Counted from the stretch's first letter, positions 1 through 7,692 are shown. The stretch is DNA of 64,000 nt from Bacillus sp. Marseille-Q1617 (GCF_903645295.1 NZ_CAHJXM010000001.1:2109501-2173500), one strand, 5' to 3'. The notes: generated by a model not told the origin, from the letters alone. Numbers and translations: made by a program.

Positions 1-388
1 CGGTATTAAAATCATTTCCATATATTGATAGATCAATATCGACTATGAAGGATTGCTTAATAAGAGGCTCGATTTCTTTTACTGTGCAATAATATTGTAC
101 AGCTTTATCGGGTACAAAAATATCCAAATTACTAAACTTATCATCTATTCCTGCACAGGTTCCAGCAACGATTACTTTCGTTAAATTAAATGTAGAAATC
201 ATATACTGATTACCACCAACACCATTTACTTTTCTTACACCGGTACTATAAAAAATAAGTTCGGTATCATTCATAGTTCTTATGAAATACTCGCCATAAG
301 GATAACCGAAACGATCATTATCACTTATGCCAAAATATTCCAATGCCGCTTCATATTCCCACTTCGTTGCTATACTTATTCCTATCAT
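1..388 (-). CDS. Nucleoside phosphorylase-superfamily protein (MTA/SAH nucleosidase-like), 3' end beyond window
   Basis: The minus strand is open from an ATG at 388 to the window edge (129 codons). The product begins MIGISIATKWEYEAALEYFG and contains KVIVAGTCAGIDD at about residues 71-83. A glycine-rich motif after a hydrophobic strand, followed by a statement-like VPDKAVQYYC segment, is typical of the PNP/UDP phosphorylase fold that includes 5'-methylthioadenosine/S-adenosylhomocysteine nucleosidases. A GGTG Shine-Dalgarno-like run lies 8 bases before the ATG. The gene is cut by the window, so catalytic residues near the C-terminus cannot be checked. Family-level assignment only; substrate unknown. 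Confidence 0.6.
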   Translation of the reverse strand, partial: MIGISIATKWEYEAALEYFGISDNDRFGYPYGEYFIRTMNDTELIFYSTGVRKVNGVGGNQYMISTFNLTKVIVAGTCAGIDDKFSNLDIFVPDKAVQYYCTVKEIEPLIKQSFIVDIDLSIYGNDFNT

Positions 389-612
389 CGACTTATCACC
401 CTGCAAAAATAATTTGTCACAATTGAAATTGAATGTCTATACGGACTGAATTTCATTTTTATCACTAACCTTCTTTACTCTCTCCTTCAACAATTCGTTA
501 ATGTTATGTATACATCTTTCTTACTAACCTGAAATGCAATGTAATTCCATTATTTACAATTTTATCACACAATTCCTTACAAAAGACTCATCTCTTCAAG
601 AACAGGTTTTGA

Positions 613-723
613 ATTGATAAGTCATTTAGCACCCAGTTGTACATTAATGATTGTAATCCAGATTATAAAGCTGCTATTACAGGTGCTAATTCACCAGAAG
701 ACCGTATGACAACATGGTTATAA
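613..723 (+). pseudogene. Possible C-terminal remnant of an unknown protein
   Basis: A stop-bounded open stretch without an acceptable start codon reads ...YINDCNPDYKAAITGANS... and ends with TTA TAA. It is immediately followed by a strong terminator, which is what the 3' end of a former gene would look like. Amino-acid composition looks coding, but I do not recognise the family and the length is only about 36 codons. Confidence 0.2.
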
Positions 724-733
724 CAACAAATAA

Positions 734-766
734 AGCAGGTCTAATTCATATGCGAATTAGCCTGCT
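734..766. terminator. Palindromic terminator
   Basis: AGCAGGTCTAATTC pairs with GAATTAGCCTGCT across a short ATATGC loop, one mismatch, followed by ATTTATAAT. It lies between the 613-723 remnant (+) and the DUF6509 gene (-), so it could serve both strands. Confidence 0.65.
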
Positions 767-838
767 ATTTATAATGCTATATGTCATTTTCTCTACCGAA
801 ACGAAACCCCTTGCACTCGGTCGATGGGGATATATTCA

Positions 839-1126
839 TTAATCTTGAGCAATATGTTCTTTGCAATACTTCAGGAGCAAAGCTTCTTCATCCTCTTCCA
901 ATTCAAAGTCAAGAATCGATTCTGTATTTCTTTCAATGATTTGGTGCTGTGCAATTCGAGGCACATCATCGTCATGAACAAAAATTGCTTTAATGTATAA
1001 GCCGTTCTCTGAATATAGTTCATCATCTTCTGGTACTTCGATCGAAAGCATCACCTCGTAACGCTTTCCGCTTAAAATACCAGTAGGATCTTTAAGTTCT
1101 TCCATTGTATGATCAGTAATAATCAT
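839..1126 (-). CDS. DUF6509 family small acidic protein
   Basis: A 95-residue soluble acidic protein starting MIITDHTMEELKDPTGILSG and ending ILDFELEEDEEALLLKYCKEH. The early ELKDPTGILSGKRYE segment is characteristic of a conserved Bacillaceae family of about 95 residues (DUF6509, sometimes mislabelled pullulanase in databases). The ATG at 1126 is preceded by AAAGGAAG about 11 bases upstream. No signal peptide or membrane segment. Function unknown; no partner is evident because the flanking genes are divergent or unrelated. Confidence 0.65.
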   Translation of the reverse strand: MIITDHTMEELKDPTGILSGKRYEVMLSIEVPEDDELYSENGLYIKAIFVHDDDVPRIAQHQIIERNTESILDFELEEDEEALLLKYCKEHIAQD

Positions 1127-1277
1127 TTAAAAGATAACTTCCTTTCACTTTACATATCTCTCCATTATACACAGGTTCTTTAAAAATGAAAACCTGTATA
1201 CTCAATGCATGCGTTAAGATGGGATTCTGGCCTATCCTTCGTTATAATGATAACGATAGAGTATTGAAGGAGAGACT

Positions 1278-1580
1278 ATGAATATGAATAATAAAGAGAT
1301 TGAAGAAAAAATCATTTCTAATTATCAAAAAGATGAAAACATGATGATTCTCGTTTTTGCACAATGGTGTGTAAATAATGACCTAGACCCCGTTGAAATC
1401 TATAAAAAAGCTTATCCGCATCAGTCTGCAAATCCCGCTCTGCAGCAAGGAGTCGAGTTGACTGTGCCCAAGGAAGAATCAGAAGAGATCCCCGACTCCA
1501 CCTTGCTCGGGGTACTTTCTTTATTCGGTAATACAGACCTTGCCATTGTGGTATCGGAAGAAATAAACAACAGAAAATGA
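1278..1580 (+). CDS. Conserved Bacillaceae small protein of unknown function
   Basis: A 100-residue protein with the look of a well-folded small cytosolic protein: MMILVFAQWCVNNDLDP near residues 22-38, a KKAYPHQ motif and a C-terminal helix LLGVLSLFGNTDLAIVVSEEI. An AAGGAGAG ribosome site sits just upstream of the ATG at 1278 (a second ATG at 1284 is possible). I recall similar proteins of about 95-100 residues in Bacillus but cannot name one with certainty. Followed at once by a perfect bidirectional terminator. Confidence 0.6.
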   Translation: MNMNNKEIEEKIISNYQKDENMMILVFAQWCVNNDLDPVEIYKKAYPHQSANPALQQGVELTVPKEESEEIPDSTLLGVLSLFGNTDLAIVVSEEINNRK

Positions 1581-1592
1581 TGACTCGTTCAA

Positions 1593-1622
1593 AAGAACCT
1601 CGGGTATATACCCGAGGTTCTT
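1593..1622. terminator. Perfect bidirectional terminator
   Basis: AAGAACCTCGGGTATA is followed by its exact complement, giving a 30-bp perfect palindrome flanked by A on the left and T on the right. It separates the convergent genes at 1278-1580 (+) and 1628-2092 (-). Confidence 0.85.
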
Positions 1623-1627
1623 TCCAT

Positions 1628-2092
1628 TTATTTTCCTTCTTTTATTTCTTCTATCATCTCAAAGAGAAAGCCGCAAATGATTTCAATAGCGCCAATAAGA
1701 GACATACCTTCGTTATATAAAGGAAGGTCATTGATGGATATATTCACATCCCACAAACCATCATCGCCATTGAAAAGCAGCTCATACCTTTTTTCTCCTT
1801 GGAGTGTACGCTCCAAATACATCTCTATTTCACCGCGATATTTCTTTTGCAGTTTCAAGCCGAACATTGCCTCAAAATTACCGAACACATCATCCAGCTC
1901 TATCGACAAACCGTCAATATTCATTTTATCAAACCAATCTGCCTCAAGGAAAATGTATTGATTTCTATTAAGTTTCAAATAGTCCAAAGAATCCTCTAGA
2001 AAGGAGGGAGATTCTTGCTTAATCAGTTCATCCGTTTCTTTATTGCAACGCTCGATTGTTAGTTCCTCAACATTCAGGTTTTCTTTAAACAT
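1628..2092 (-). CDS. Conserved hypothetical protein, 154 aa
   Basis: Acidic soluble protein (MFKENLNVEELTIERCNKET...), with no signal peptide or transmembrane segment. Mid-region motifs such as LEADWFDKMNIDGLSIELDDVFG and a C-terminal helix GAIEIICGFLFEMIEEIKE suggest an alpha/beta fold, but I do not recognise the family. The ATG at 2092 is preceded by AGGAGG (CCTCCT on the plus strand at about 2100), and the gene starts 18 bases after the exoA stop, so the two are probably cotranscribed. Confidence 0.55.
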   Translation of the reverse strand: MFKENLNVEELTIERCNKETDELIKQESPSFLEDSLDYLKLNRNQYIFLEADWFDKMNIDGLSIELDDVFGNFEAMFGLKLQKKYRGEIEMYLERTLQGEKRYELLFNGDDGLWDVNISINDLPLYNEGMSLIGAIEIICGFLFEMIEEIKEGK

Positions 2093-2110
2093 ACAAGGGC
2101 CTCCTGTTCG

Positions 2111-2884
2111 TTAGCTGTTTTTTTTATCCAATTCCAAGTATACCGGACAATGATCGCTTCCCAAAATACTGCAATGAATATCCGCTTCTTTAATGCGTGC
2201 AGCGATCCGCTTCGAGATGATGAAATAATCAATTCTCCAACCGATGTTCCTTTCCCGGACTTTACTCATATAAGACCACCATGTATAGGATTCATCTTTA
2301 TCAGGATATAAATACCTGAATGAGTCAACAAAACCAGCTTCCAAGAAAAGAGTCATTTTCTCTCTCTCCACATCCGTGAATCCGGAATTACCGCGATTTG
2401 AGCGATCATTCTTAAGGTCTATTTCTTTGTGGGCAACATTCAAGTCCCCGCAGTGGATCACCGGCTTCCTGCGATCAAGGTCAATGAGGTATCCCCTCAG
2501 CTTATCCTCCCATTCCAGCCTTTCATCGAGCCTTGATAAATCTCTTTTTGAATTTGGCGTATATACATTTACAAGGAAGAAGTCATCATATTCCAGTGTG
2601 ATGATCCTGCCTTCAGGCTCCGATTCACCATCTTGAAAGCCATAGGAAACAGTGAGGGGCTTTATCTTAGTGAAAACAGCTGTACCAGAGTACCCTTTTC
2701 GTTCTGCGTAATTCCAATACTGTTCATATTCAGGCAGCTCCAGTTCGATCTGGCCTTCTTGCAGCTTCGTTTCCTGAATACAAAATATGTCTGCATTTAC
2801 CTCATGAAAATAATCCAGAAACCCCTTTTTTACACATGCTCTTATTCCATTTACATTCCATGAAACCAATTTCATTGTCTTCAA
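2111..2884 (-). CDS. exoA: Exodeoxyribonuclease III (AP endonuclease)
   Basis: Exonuclease III-type AP endonuclease of about 255 residues, matching Bacillus ExoA in length. It cleaves DNA 5' to abasic sites and removes 3' blocking groups in base excision repair. Conserved family motifs are all present in order: KLVSWNVNGIRA at the N-terminus, IQETKLQ (metal-binding Glu), GDLNVAHKEID (Asp/Asn active site), the TWWSY segment and SDHCPVYLEL with the catalytic Asp-His near the C-terminus. The frame opens at a TTG (2884) with AGGAG very close; the ATG at 2875, giving the usual MKLVSW start, is equally plausible. Confidence 0.95.
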   Translation of the reverse strand: MKTMKLVSWNVNGIRACVKKGFLDYFHEVNADIFCIQETKLQEGQIELELPEYEQYWNYAERKGYSGTAVFTKIKPLTVSYGFQDGESEPEGRIITLEYDDFFLVNVYTPNSKRDLSRLDERLEWEDKLRGYLIDLDRRKPVIHCGDLNVAHKEIDLKNDRSNRGNSGFTDVEREKMTLFLEAGFVDSFRYLYPDKDESYTWWSYMSKVRERNIGWRIDYFIISKRIAARIKEADIHCSILGSDHCPVYLELDKKNS

Positions 2885-3017
2885 GAATCTCCTTTAGCTA
2901 TTAAAATCTCTTTTAATATAGTAACATAACTGAATTAAATTCTATTGTTATATTGATATAGCATTATATATTCAAGCTATTATTTTAGTATAATTTGTAC
3001 ATTTTCATAAAAAAAAG

Positions 3018-3048
3018 AGACATGCAGAGTACTCTCCAATGCATGTCT
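3018..3048 (-). terminator. Terminator of the DEAD-box helicase gene
   Basis: AGACATGCA pairs with TGCATGTCT around a 13-base loop. On the minus strand it is followed by a T-run (A-run at 3008-3016 on plus), directly downstream of the helicase stop. Confidence 0.75.
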
Positions 3049-3054
3049 TCACTA

Positions 3055-4443
3055 TTATTTATTGGTTTTTTTTGAACGGTATGCCGTCTTTTTATTTGAT
3101 TTCGCAGGTTGGGTATCGCCTTTTTTCATTTCTTTTGGTGTTTGCGCTGCGGACCCATCAGATGACGTTGGTTTGCTTTTCTTTCCTGGCCGTTTACTGT
3201 AAAATCCATCGTCTTTCATTTTTTGCTGGTCATCGCGTTTACTTTTTGATTTTTTTTGTGCTGAAGAAGTTCCTTTTCTCTTATTTCTTTTCTTTTTAGA
3301 AGATGAGCTGTCTTTATCTTTTAAAGAAATGGTGTTGCCTAAATTCTGTTTTTGAATTCTCGTTTTTAAATCACTTTCGATTTTGTCGAGTAACGGCCTG
3401 TCTTCCGATGTGTATAGAGTATAGGACAAACCTTCTGCCCCTGCTCTTCCCGTCCTCCCTATCCGGTGGGTATATGTTTCCGTGTTTTCCGGAATATCAT
3501 AATTGAAGACATGCGAAACTCCTTCAATATCCAATCCCCTTGAAGCTACATCAGTCGCAATCAGGAGAGGTAATTCTCCTTTTCTGAAAGCTTCCATTAC
3601 TTCCTCTCTTTTTTCTTGAGGAATATCGCCATGAAGCTCACCGACTTTGATGCCTTTGGATTTAAAAACTTGAAAGAGCTTCGTCACTCTTCTCTTGGTA
3701 CGGCAGAATATGACCGCTTTTTCCGGTTTGAAGGCTTCAACTAATTGAAGAATGGTTTCCTGCTTTGCTTTATCTACTGTGAAAATGGCAAATTGATTGA
3801 TCGACGAAGGGGCTGCATTCTCCTCGATTTCTATTGTCTTTGCATTTTTCATGTATTTATTCGCGAGTTTCTTAACAGGTTCAGGAAGTGTAGCGGAAAA
3901 CAGCATCATTTGTCTTGAAGAAGGGGTTGCCCTGATGATTTCCTCTACCTTGTTCAGGAAACCGATTTGCAGCATCTGATCCGCTTCATCCAAAACAAAA
4001 AATTTAACATGCGACAGGTCAAGATTCCCTCGTTTGATTTGATCCAATATCCTGCCGGGTGTCCCGACAATATACCCCGGGTTTTTTTTGAGTTCAACAA
4101 TCTCTTGATCATGACTCTGTCCGCCATACATGGCTAAAACTCCGCCATTCTTATGTTTCTTTGTCAGCTGTTTCAATACACCCGCAATTTGGATGCTCAA
4201 TTCTCTTGTAGGAGTGACAATGATTCCCTGTATGTGGCCCGTAGTCTTTTGGCTTTTTTCAAGTATCGGTAACACAAAAGCATACGTTTTTCCTGAACCG
4301 GTTTGGGCTTTTGCCATAATATCGCTGCCTTTTAACAAAACAGGTATCACTTTTTCCTGTATGGGGGTCGGGGACGATATTCCCATCTGTGACAAAATAT
4401 GTCCCATCTCTTCTGAAATCCCTAGGGATATAAATTTACTCAA
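3055..4443 (-). CDS. DEAD-box ATP-dependent RNA helicase
   Basis: A 462-residue DEAD-box RNA helicase. All core motifs are in order: Q motif (ISSPTPIQEKVIP), motif I AQTGSGKT, Ia PTRELSIQ, GTPGR, motif II DEAD, motif III SAT, motif V ATDVASRGLD and motif VI HRIGRTGRAG. The last 80 or so residues are a Lys/Ser-rich, low-complexity basic tail, common in Bacillus RNA helicases and likely to bind RNA. It resembles the extra CshC/D/E-type helicases of Bacillus rather than CshA, CshB or YfmL, but I cannot fix the orthologue. The start is a TTG preceded by TAGGA. It probably acts in cold-dependent RNA remodelling or ribosome assembly (family inference). Confidence 0.9.
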   Translation of the reverse strand: MSKFISLGISEEMGHILSQMGISSPTPIQEKVIPVLLKGSDIMAKAQTGSGKTYAFVLPILEKSQKTTGHIQGIIVTPTRELSIQIAGVLKQLTKKHKNGGVLAMYGGQSHDQEIVELKKNPGYIVGTPGRILDQIKRGNLDLSHVKFFVLDEADQMLQIGFLNKVEEIIRATPSSRQMMLFSATLPEPVKKLANKYMKNAKTIEIEENAAPSSINQFAIFTVDKAKQETILQLVEAFKPEKAVIFCRTKRRVTKLFQVFKSKGIKVGELHGDIPQEKREEVMEAFRKGELPLLIATDVASRGLDIEGVSHVFNYDIPENTETYTHRIGRTGRAGAEGLSYTLYTSEDRPLLDKIESDLKTRIQKQNLGNTISLKDKDSSSSKKKRNKRKGTSSAQKKSKSKRDDQQKMKDDGFYSKRPGKKSKPTSSDGSAAQTPKEMKKGDTQPAKSNKKTAYRSKKTNK

Positions 4444-4504
4444 TTGCAGTTCCTACTTTCTTTTTCTATTAATCGTTCGATTATTAATATTGAGGGTTTC
4501 ACCG

Positions 4505-4693
4505 CTAAAAAGCAATAGGGCGAAAAAAAGAAGGAGCCTCTTTGACTCCTTCTAGAAAATTTTTTGCAATAGTAAAATGACTCCTGCCAGGAGCCACAGC
4601 CACATTCCCGGTCATATAGGCGGTATATGACGCTTGCGGCTTTTTCTGGACGAAATGTTTCAAGTTCCGTTTCCACAATTCGATTTCTTCCAA
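4505..4693 (-). CDS. Putative small protein, start uncertain
   Basis: A very strong AAGGAGG ribosome site at about 4705-4711 (minus strand) precedes both an ATG (giving only a 12-codon peptide) and, 11 bases downstream, a TTG opening a 62-codon frame starting MEEIELWKRNLKHFVQKK. A plausible coding composition (TAYMTGNVAVAPGRSHFTIA) supports the TTG frame. The last third of the frame runs through a terminator hairpin (4530-4552), so the real 3' end may be shorter or the gene decayed. An overlapping frame (4440-4676) is also open. Function unknown. Confidence 0.35.
   Translation of the reverse strand: MEEIELWKRNLKHFVQKKPQASYTAYMTGNVAVAPGRSHFTIAKNFLEGVKEAPSFFRPIAF
4530..4552 (-). terminator. 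Hairpin with T-run (minus strand)
   Basis: GAAGGAG pairs with CTCCTTC around a 9-base loop and is followed by seven Ts on the minus strand. It is placed to end the transcript of the small ORF or the DsrE genes upstream of the helicase. Confidence 0.6.
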
Positions 4694-4723
4694 TTCATAA
4701 TTTACCTCCTTACTATAAAAAGA

Positions 4724-5104
4724 TTAAAAGTGTACAAATAAATCTGCAGAGCTACTTTCATTTAGTACCCATTTAATAGGAACCTGCTCTGCCGGGTACA
4801 TCAAATCCAATTTTTCATGATGATCTGCATCGACTATATAAAATTGCACTCCTGATTCTGCCGCTATCCCCAGTAATTCATTAATTGTAGGGGCATGAAA
4901 AGATTTTAATGCCTTTGGCAAATGTTCAAGCCCTTTAGAAGGCTTGGGAAGATAATGTCTATCCAAAATATTGACACCATCCCTGGAAAAGGCAAGTATG
5001 ACTTCTGCTCCAGACGACGCAGCGCCAACTGCTATATTCAGCGGCGGATAAACAGACTCCAACTCATCATGCAATGCGAGTACTACAACTTTTCTATCAG
5101 CCAT
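4724..5104 (-). CDS. DsrE/DsrF-like protein lacking the conserved cysteine
   Basis: A 126-residue protein of the DsrE-fold family (small sulfurtransferase or persulfide-carrier proteins, often named peroxiredoxin-family protein in Bacillus). Family features: a first strand (VVVLALHDELESVYPPLNIAVGAAS), a GVNILDR segment and PTINELLGIAAESGVQFYIVDAD. In the two neighbours the equivalent of FYIVDAD is a (Y/I)GCQM motif with a cysteine; here that cysteine is absent, so this paralogue probably cannot carry a persulfide itself. It is the last of three tandem DsrE genes, 15 bases after the 5120-5461 gene. Confidence 0.7.
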   Translation of the reverse strand: MADRKVVVLALHDELESVYPPLNIAVGAASSGAEVILAFSRDGVNILDRHYLPKPSKGLEHLPKALKSFHAPTINELLGIAAESGVQFYIVDADHHEKLDLMYPAEQVPIKWVLNESSSADLFVHF

Positions 5105-5119
5105 ACCATCCGACTCCCT

Positions 5120-5461
5120 TCAATAGCTCAATACCGCATCCGCTTCATAGGCAGATTCAAGGAAGGTGACCACTCCCGCAAGTTCTACACCGTCTACTAA
5201 CTCTAAACCGTCAGCCACAAGAACATTCATTTGGCACCCGTAGAGATGGATCCCAGAAGAAATTGCTTTCTTGATAAGCAAGTCCATCTCGACTCCATGA
5301 GATCTTTCTATTTTCTTTGAGTAACGTTTATCGAGTACATACGCACCGTCCAAATCAAAGAATATCGATACCTCATCGCCTTCTTTCTTTCGTTTGATGC
5401 CTTCTTTGATAACATAGGGGGCATTGGAACTTAAAGTGACAAAGTAGACCCATCTTTTCAT
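5120..5461 (-). CDS. DsrE-family sulfur-handling protein
   Basis: A 113-residue DsrE-fold protein starting MKRWVYFVTLSSNAPYVIKE. The conserved LYGCQMNVLVADGL motif supplies the candidate persulfide-carrying cysteine, and the C-terminus VTFLESAYEADAVLSY matches the paralogue at 5558. The open frame extends further upstream, but AAGGGATCC just before the ATG at 5461 and alignment with the paralogue support this start; the upstream extension crosses the terminator at 5511-5537. Likely role: sulfane-sulfur transfer together with the rhodanese encoded upstream (inference from family and context). Confidence 0.75.
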   Translation of the reverse strand: MKRWVYFVTLSSNAPYVIKEGIKRKKEGDEVSIFFDLDGAYVLDKRYSKKIERSHGVEMDLLIKKAISSGIHLYGCQMNVLVADGLELVDGVELAGVVTFLESAYEADAVLSY

Positions 5462-5510
5462 AAGGATCCCTTCTTCCATTGAGTAATTGTCAAACCAGTC
5501 TTTTAAAAAA

Positions 5511-5537
5511 AGAGCTATCGGAAAATCCAATAGCTCT
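5511..5537 (-). terminator. Terminator after the first DsrE gene
   Basis: AGAGCTATCGGA and TCCAATAGCTCT pair with one G-T type mismatch; the minus-strand hairpin runs into a T-run (AAAAAA at 5505-5511 on plus). It separates the 5558 gene from the next DsrE gene, so expression of the downstream copies may be attenuated. Confidence 0.75.
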
Positions 5538-5557
5538 CTTCTTCTGTCATTATTTCA

Positions 5558-5953
5558 TTAGAATGTTAATGTAACATCTGCATCTTTAGCAAATTCAAGG
5601 AATGTTACTGCGCCGCCTACTTCGATTCCATCTACGAATGCTTCCTTATCTAATCCCATAACATCCATTGTCATTTGACAGCCGATAAATCGCACACCCA
5701 TTTCTTTCGCCATTTCCACCAACTCTGGAATGGCTGGAACGTTTGCTTTAGAGAAACCTTCTTGGAAATGTTCTTTTCCTTCTGGCATTGGAAGCTGTTG
5801 ATGAGCTTCTTTATGGATTAAATTTAATCCTTCGAAAGTGAAGAAAATCGCTACCTCTTGATCAGTTGCTGCCGCAGCAGTTGCAATATTATAAACTTTA
5901 TACGCATCAAATAATCCACCATTACTTGCGATAATTGCTACTTTTTTACTCAT
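5558..5953 (-). CDS. DsrE-family sulfur-handling protein (best-conserved copy)
   Basis: A 131-residue DsrE/DsrF-fold protein starting MSKKVAIIASNGGLFDAYKV. The motif FIGCQMTMDVMGL (about residues 88-100) holds the conserved cysteine expected to carry a persulfide; the C-terminus GAVTFLEFAKDADVTLTF is typical of DsrE2-like proteins found beside rhodaneses and TusA proteins. TTGGAGGAATTAGAT precedes the ATG at 5953, which is preferred to the longer open frame to 5983. A CsoR/CstR-type palindrome lies 64 bases upstream. Likely part of a persulfide detoxification or trafficking regulon. Confidence 0.8.
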   Translation of the reverse strand: MSKKVAIIASNGGLFDAYKVYNIATAAAATDQEVAIFFTFEGLNLIHKEAHQQLPMPEGKEHFQEGFSKANVPAIPELVEMAKEMGVRFIGCQMTMDVMGLDKEAFVDGIEVGGAVTFLEFAKDADVTLTF

Positions 5954-6016
5954 ATCTAATTCCTCCAATTGTTTGATATTCATTATTATTTTTCAGGATA
6001 AAAACGCGCCTGCCGT

Positions 6017-6032
6017 ATACCTGTATAGGTAT
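6017..6032. promoter_or_regulatory. CstR/CsoR-type operator upstream of the DsrE gene
   Basis: ATACCTGTATAGGTAT is a near-perfect 16-bp palindrome of the type bound by CsoR-family repressors; the sulfur-responsive member CstR controls rhodanese/DsrE/TusA genes. It lies between the rhodanese stop and the first DsrE start, so the DsrE genes may have their own sulfide-responsive promoter. Confidence 0.7.
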
Positions 6033-6049
6033 AGAATTCATCAAAAAAA

Positions 6050-6343
6050 TTATTCCACATCGCCTTCCCAAGCTAACATTCCGCCTGCCATATTGATAAC
6101 ATTAAAGCCTTGGCTTTCAAGGAATTGAGCAGCTCGTCCGCTTCGTCCTCCTGAGCGGCAAACCATGATATATTCCTTGGACTTATCCAATTCATTCATT
6201 CTGGTTTCAATGGATCCAAGTGGAATATGCTTTGCTGCTGGAATTTTACCCGCAGCCACTTCATCATCTTCACGAACATCAATAATGTTTGGTTTTTCAC
6301 TTTTTAATAATTCTTGTACTTCTTTTGTTGATAGTTCTTTCAT
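6050..6343 (-). CDS. Single-domain rhodanese-like protein
   Basis: A 97-residue single rhodanese domain (MKELSTKEVQELLKSE...). The catalytic loop CRSGGRSGRAA (about residues 62-72) has the active-site cysteine in a six-residue loop typical of sulfane-sulfur rhodaneses. The fold motifs NIIDVRE near the N-terminus and GGMLAWEG near the C-terminus are intact. An AGGAGG-like ribosome site precedes the ATG. It is the first gene of the sulfur cluster and has a promoter whose spacer is occupied by a CstR-like operator, which points to induction by sulfide or persulfide. Confidence 0.9.
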   Translation of the reverse strand: MKELSTKEVQELLKSEKPNIIDVREDDEVAAGKIPAAKHIPLGSIETRMNELDKSKEYIMVCRSGGRSGRAAQFLESQGFNVINMAGGMLAWEGDVE

Positions 6344-6391
6344 CGGTAAATTCCTCCTGTTGTTTTTTTATTTATAATTGATCTTGATTAA

Positions 6392-6420
6392 ATAATATAC
6401 CTATACGGGTATATTGTCGA
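6392..6420 (-). promoter_or_regulatory. Sigma-A promoter with CstR-type operator in the spacer
   Basis: On the minus strand TCGACA (-35, at 6415-6420) and TATTAT (-10, at 6392-6397) are 17 bases apart. The palindrome ATACCCGTATAGGTAT (6397-6412) fills the spacer and touches the -10, an arrangement expected for direct repression. The form ATACC-N6-GGTAT matches the operator class of CstR (CsoR family) as I know it. Confidence 0.75.
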
Positions 6421-6437
6421 TGATTTGTATGTAAAAA

Positions 6438-6464
6438 AATCACGCGGATGGAGCACGCGTGATT
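6438..6464 (-). terminator. Terminator of the double P-loop ATPase gene
   Basis: AATCACGCG pairs perfectly with CGCGTGATT across a nine-base loop and is followed on the minus strand by TTTTTTAC. Confidence 0.8.
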
Positions 6465-6472
6465 CTCCTATA

Positions 6473-7570
6473 TCAATTCGATTCAACAATGGAATTTAAC
6501 TTATTGAATATCTCCTCTTTTACCTGATTGACCTTGTTAAAATCCATTGCGTCTATATAAATGGCCTCTAGAGTTTCACGGAGAGCCTTTGCTTCACTCA
6601 AATAGGAAATCGCCTCTTTCATTTTATCCTTATAACCTTTAGTGGTCCTTGCGATTTCGCCTTCAAATTTCTCATCCGTTCCTGGAGTGATGCACCTTTC
6701 ATACATATCGATGATTTCATCACTATCGCGGTCCGGAAAGTATTCATGCGGGGCTGTACTGTCAAATATGGCAATACCCTGTTCACGGATGATGACCATA
6801 TCTAAACTATTTGGATCGAACCCGCAATGGTATACCTCCACATCGAACCCTTTTTCCTCACCCGCTGCAGCAATCTTCTTCAGCATAGTCGACTTACCTG
6901 AACCTGCACGACCCTTGATGAAATACCTTTTCTCTACATCCCGGGTTAAATTTTGTATATAGTCAACAGCCCCGTTCGGCGTTGCGGCACCCAAGAAGCG
7001 ATGAACCACTTTTGCTTTCTTATCAAGAGATGCATTCTGATAAAATAATGAAATCAACTCTTCTGTTAATTCGTTCGCTTCAGCAAAGTCCATATTGCTA
7101 ATGTAGATTTCTTCGATGTCATCATGTGCATCAAGTGCTTCAGCAAAGGTTTCGTAGGCTTCCTGAAATTTTCGGGAAATTTCTTCGTTCAACTCGAGGA
7201 TCTCTTTTTTGTGCTTCGCCAATTCATCCGAATTCCAAGCAGCGCCTAAATTTACATACTCTTCAATCACACCCGGTGCATTCGGTTCGATGATATGCGG
7301 TGCAGTGCCATCTACAATTCCAAGTCCCCATTGAGGCAGTATCACCCCATCGATCGACTTGTTATCTGAAGCACAGTGTAAGTACTCTACGTCGATTTCC
7401 TTTTCCTCAAACCTCTTTCCAATATCCTTCATTAAGGACGATTTGCCTGTCCCCGGTCCACCCTTTAAAATAAACAATCGGTTCAAACCATCCAGTACCG
7501 AATCATATAAGCTGTAAAAGCCTTTCGCCGTATTGCCGCCTGCATAATAATGTCGTACGATCCCTGACAT
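6473..7570 (-). CDS. PRK06851-like ATPase with two P-loop domains
   Basis: A 365-residue protein starting MSGIVRHYYAGGNTAKGFYS. It contains two Walker A motifs, LKGGPGTGKSSLM (about residue 37) and IKGRAGSGKSTML (about 215), each followed by a parallel block (VEYLHCASDNKSIDGV and VEVYHCGFDPNSLDMV), so the protein is an internal duplication of a P-loop ATPase unit. This architecture matches a conserved Firmicutes family known only as PRK06851; function unknown. The longer frame to 7729 is rejected because its extra N-terminus is encoded by a piece of the dispersed hairpin repeat; AAAGGGTGG lies before the ATG at 7570. Confidence 0.8.
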   Translation of the reverse strand: MSGIVRHYYAGGNTAKGFYSLYDSVLDGLNRLFILKGGPGTGKSSLMKDIGKRFEEKEIDVEYLHCASDNKSIDGVILPQWGLGIVDGTAPHIIEPNAPGVIEEYVNLGAAWNSDELAKHKKEILELNEEISRKFQEAYETFAEALDAHDDIEEIYISNMDFAEANELTEELISLFYQNASLDKKAKVVHRFLGAATPNGAVDYIQNLTRDVEKRYFIKGRAGSGKSTMLKKIAAAGEEKGFDVEVYHCGFDPNSLDMVIIREQGIAIFDSTAPHEYFPDRDSDEIIDMYERCITPGTDEKFEGEIARTTKGYKDKMKEAISYLSEAKALRETLEAIYIDAMDFNKVNQVKEEIFNKLNSIVESN

Positions 7571-7634
7571 AAAACCACCCTTTCCATTCCATCTAATAAA
7601 ACTTATGACAAAAAGAACAAATGGGTGAATGACC

Positions 7635-7692
7635 AAGAAATGCGGAAGGGCTTCGCTCAGAGGCGGGTGGCATAAGACGAGCCGGATATGAA
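7635..7692 (-). repeat. Fragment of the long hairpin repeat
   Basis: About 58 bases (AAGAAATGCGGAAGGGCTTC...) match the left-arm segment of the full copies at 9145-9406 and 17274-17535 with few changes, then the similarity stops. It is an incomplete or decayed copy; it lies upstream of the PRK06851-like gene. Confidence 0.7.

Larger units (their letters stand above)
389..838. other. Intergenic stretch, AT-rich, no intact gene
   Basis: There is no intact ORF here. It contains the upstream region of the nucleosidase-like gene, a short plus-strand coding-like remnant (613-723) and a palindromic terminator (734-766). I see nothing else recognisable. Confidence 0.5.
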
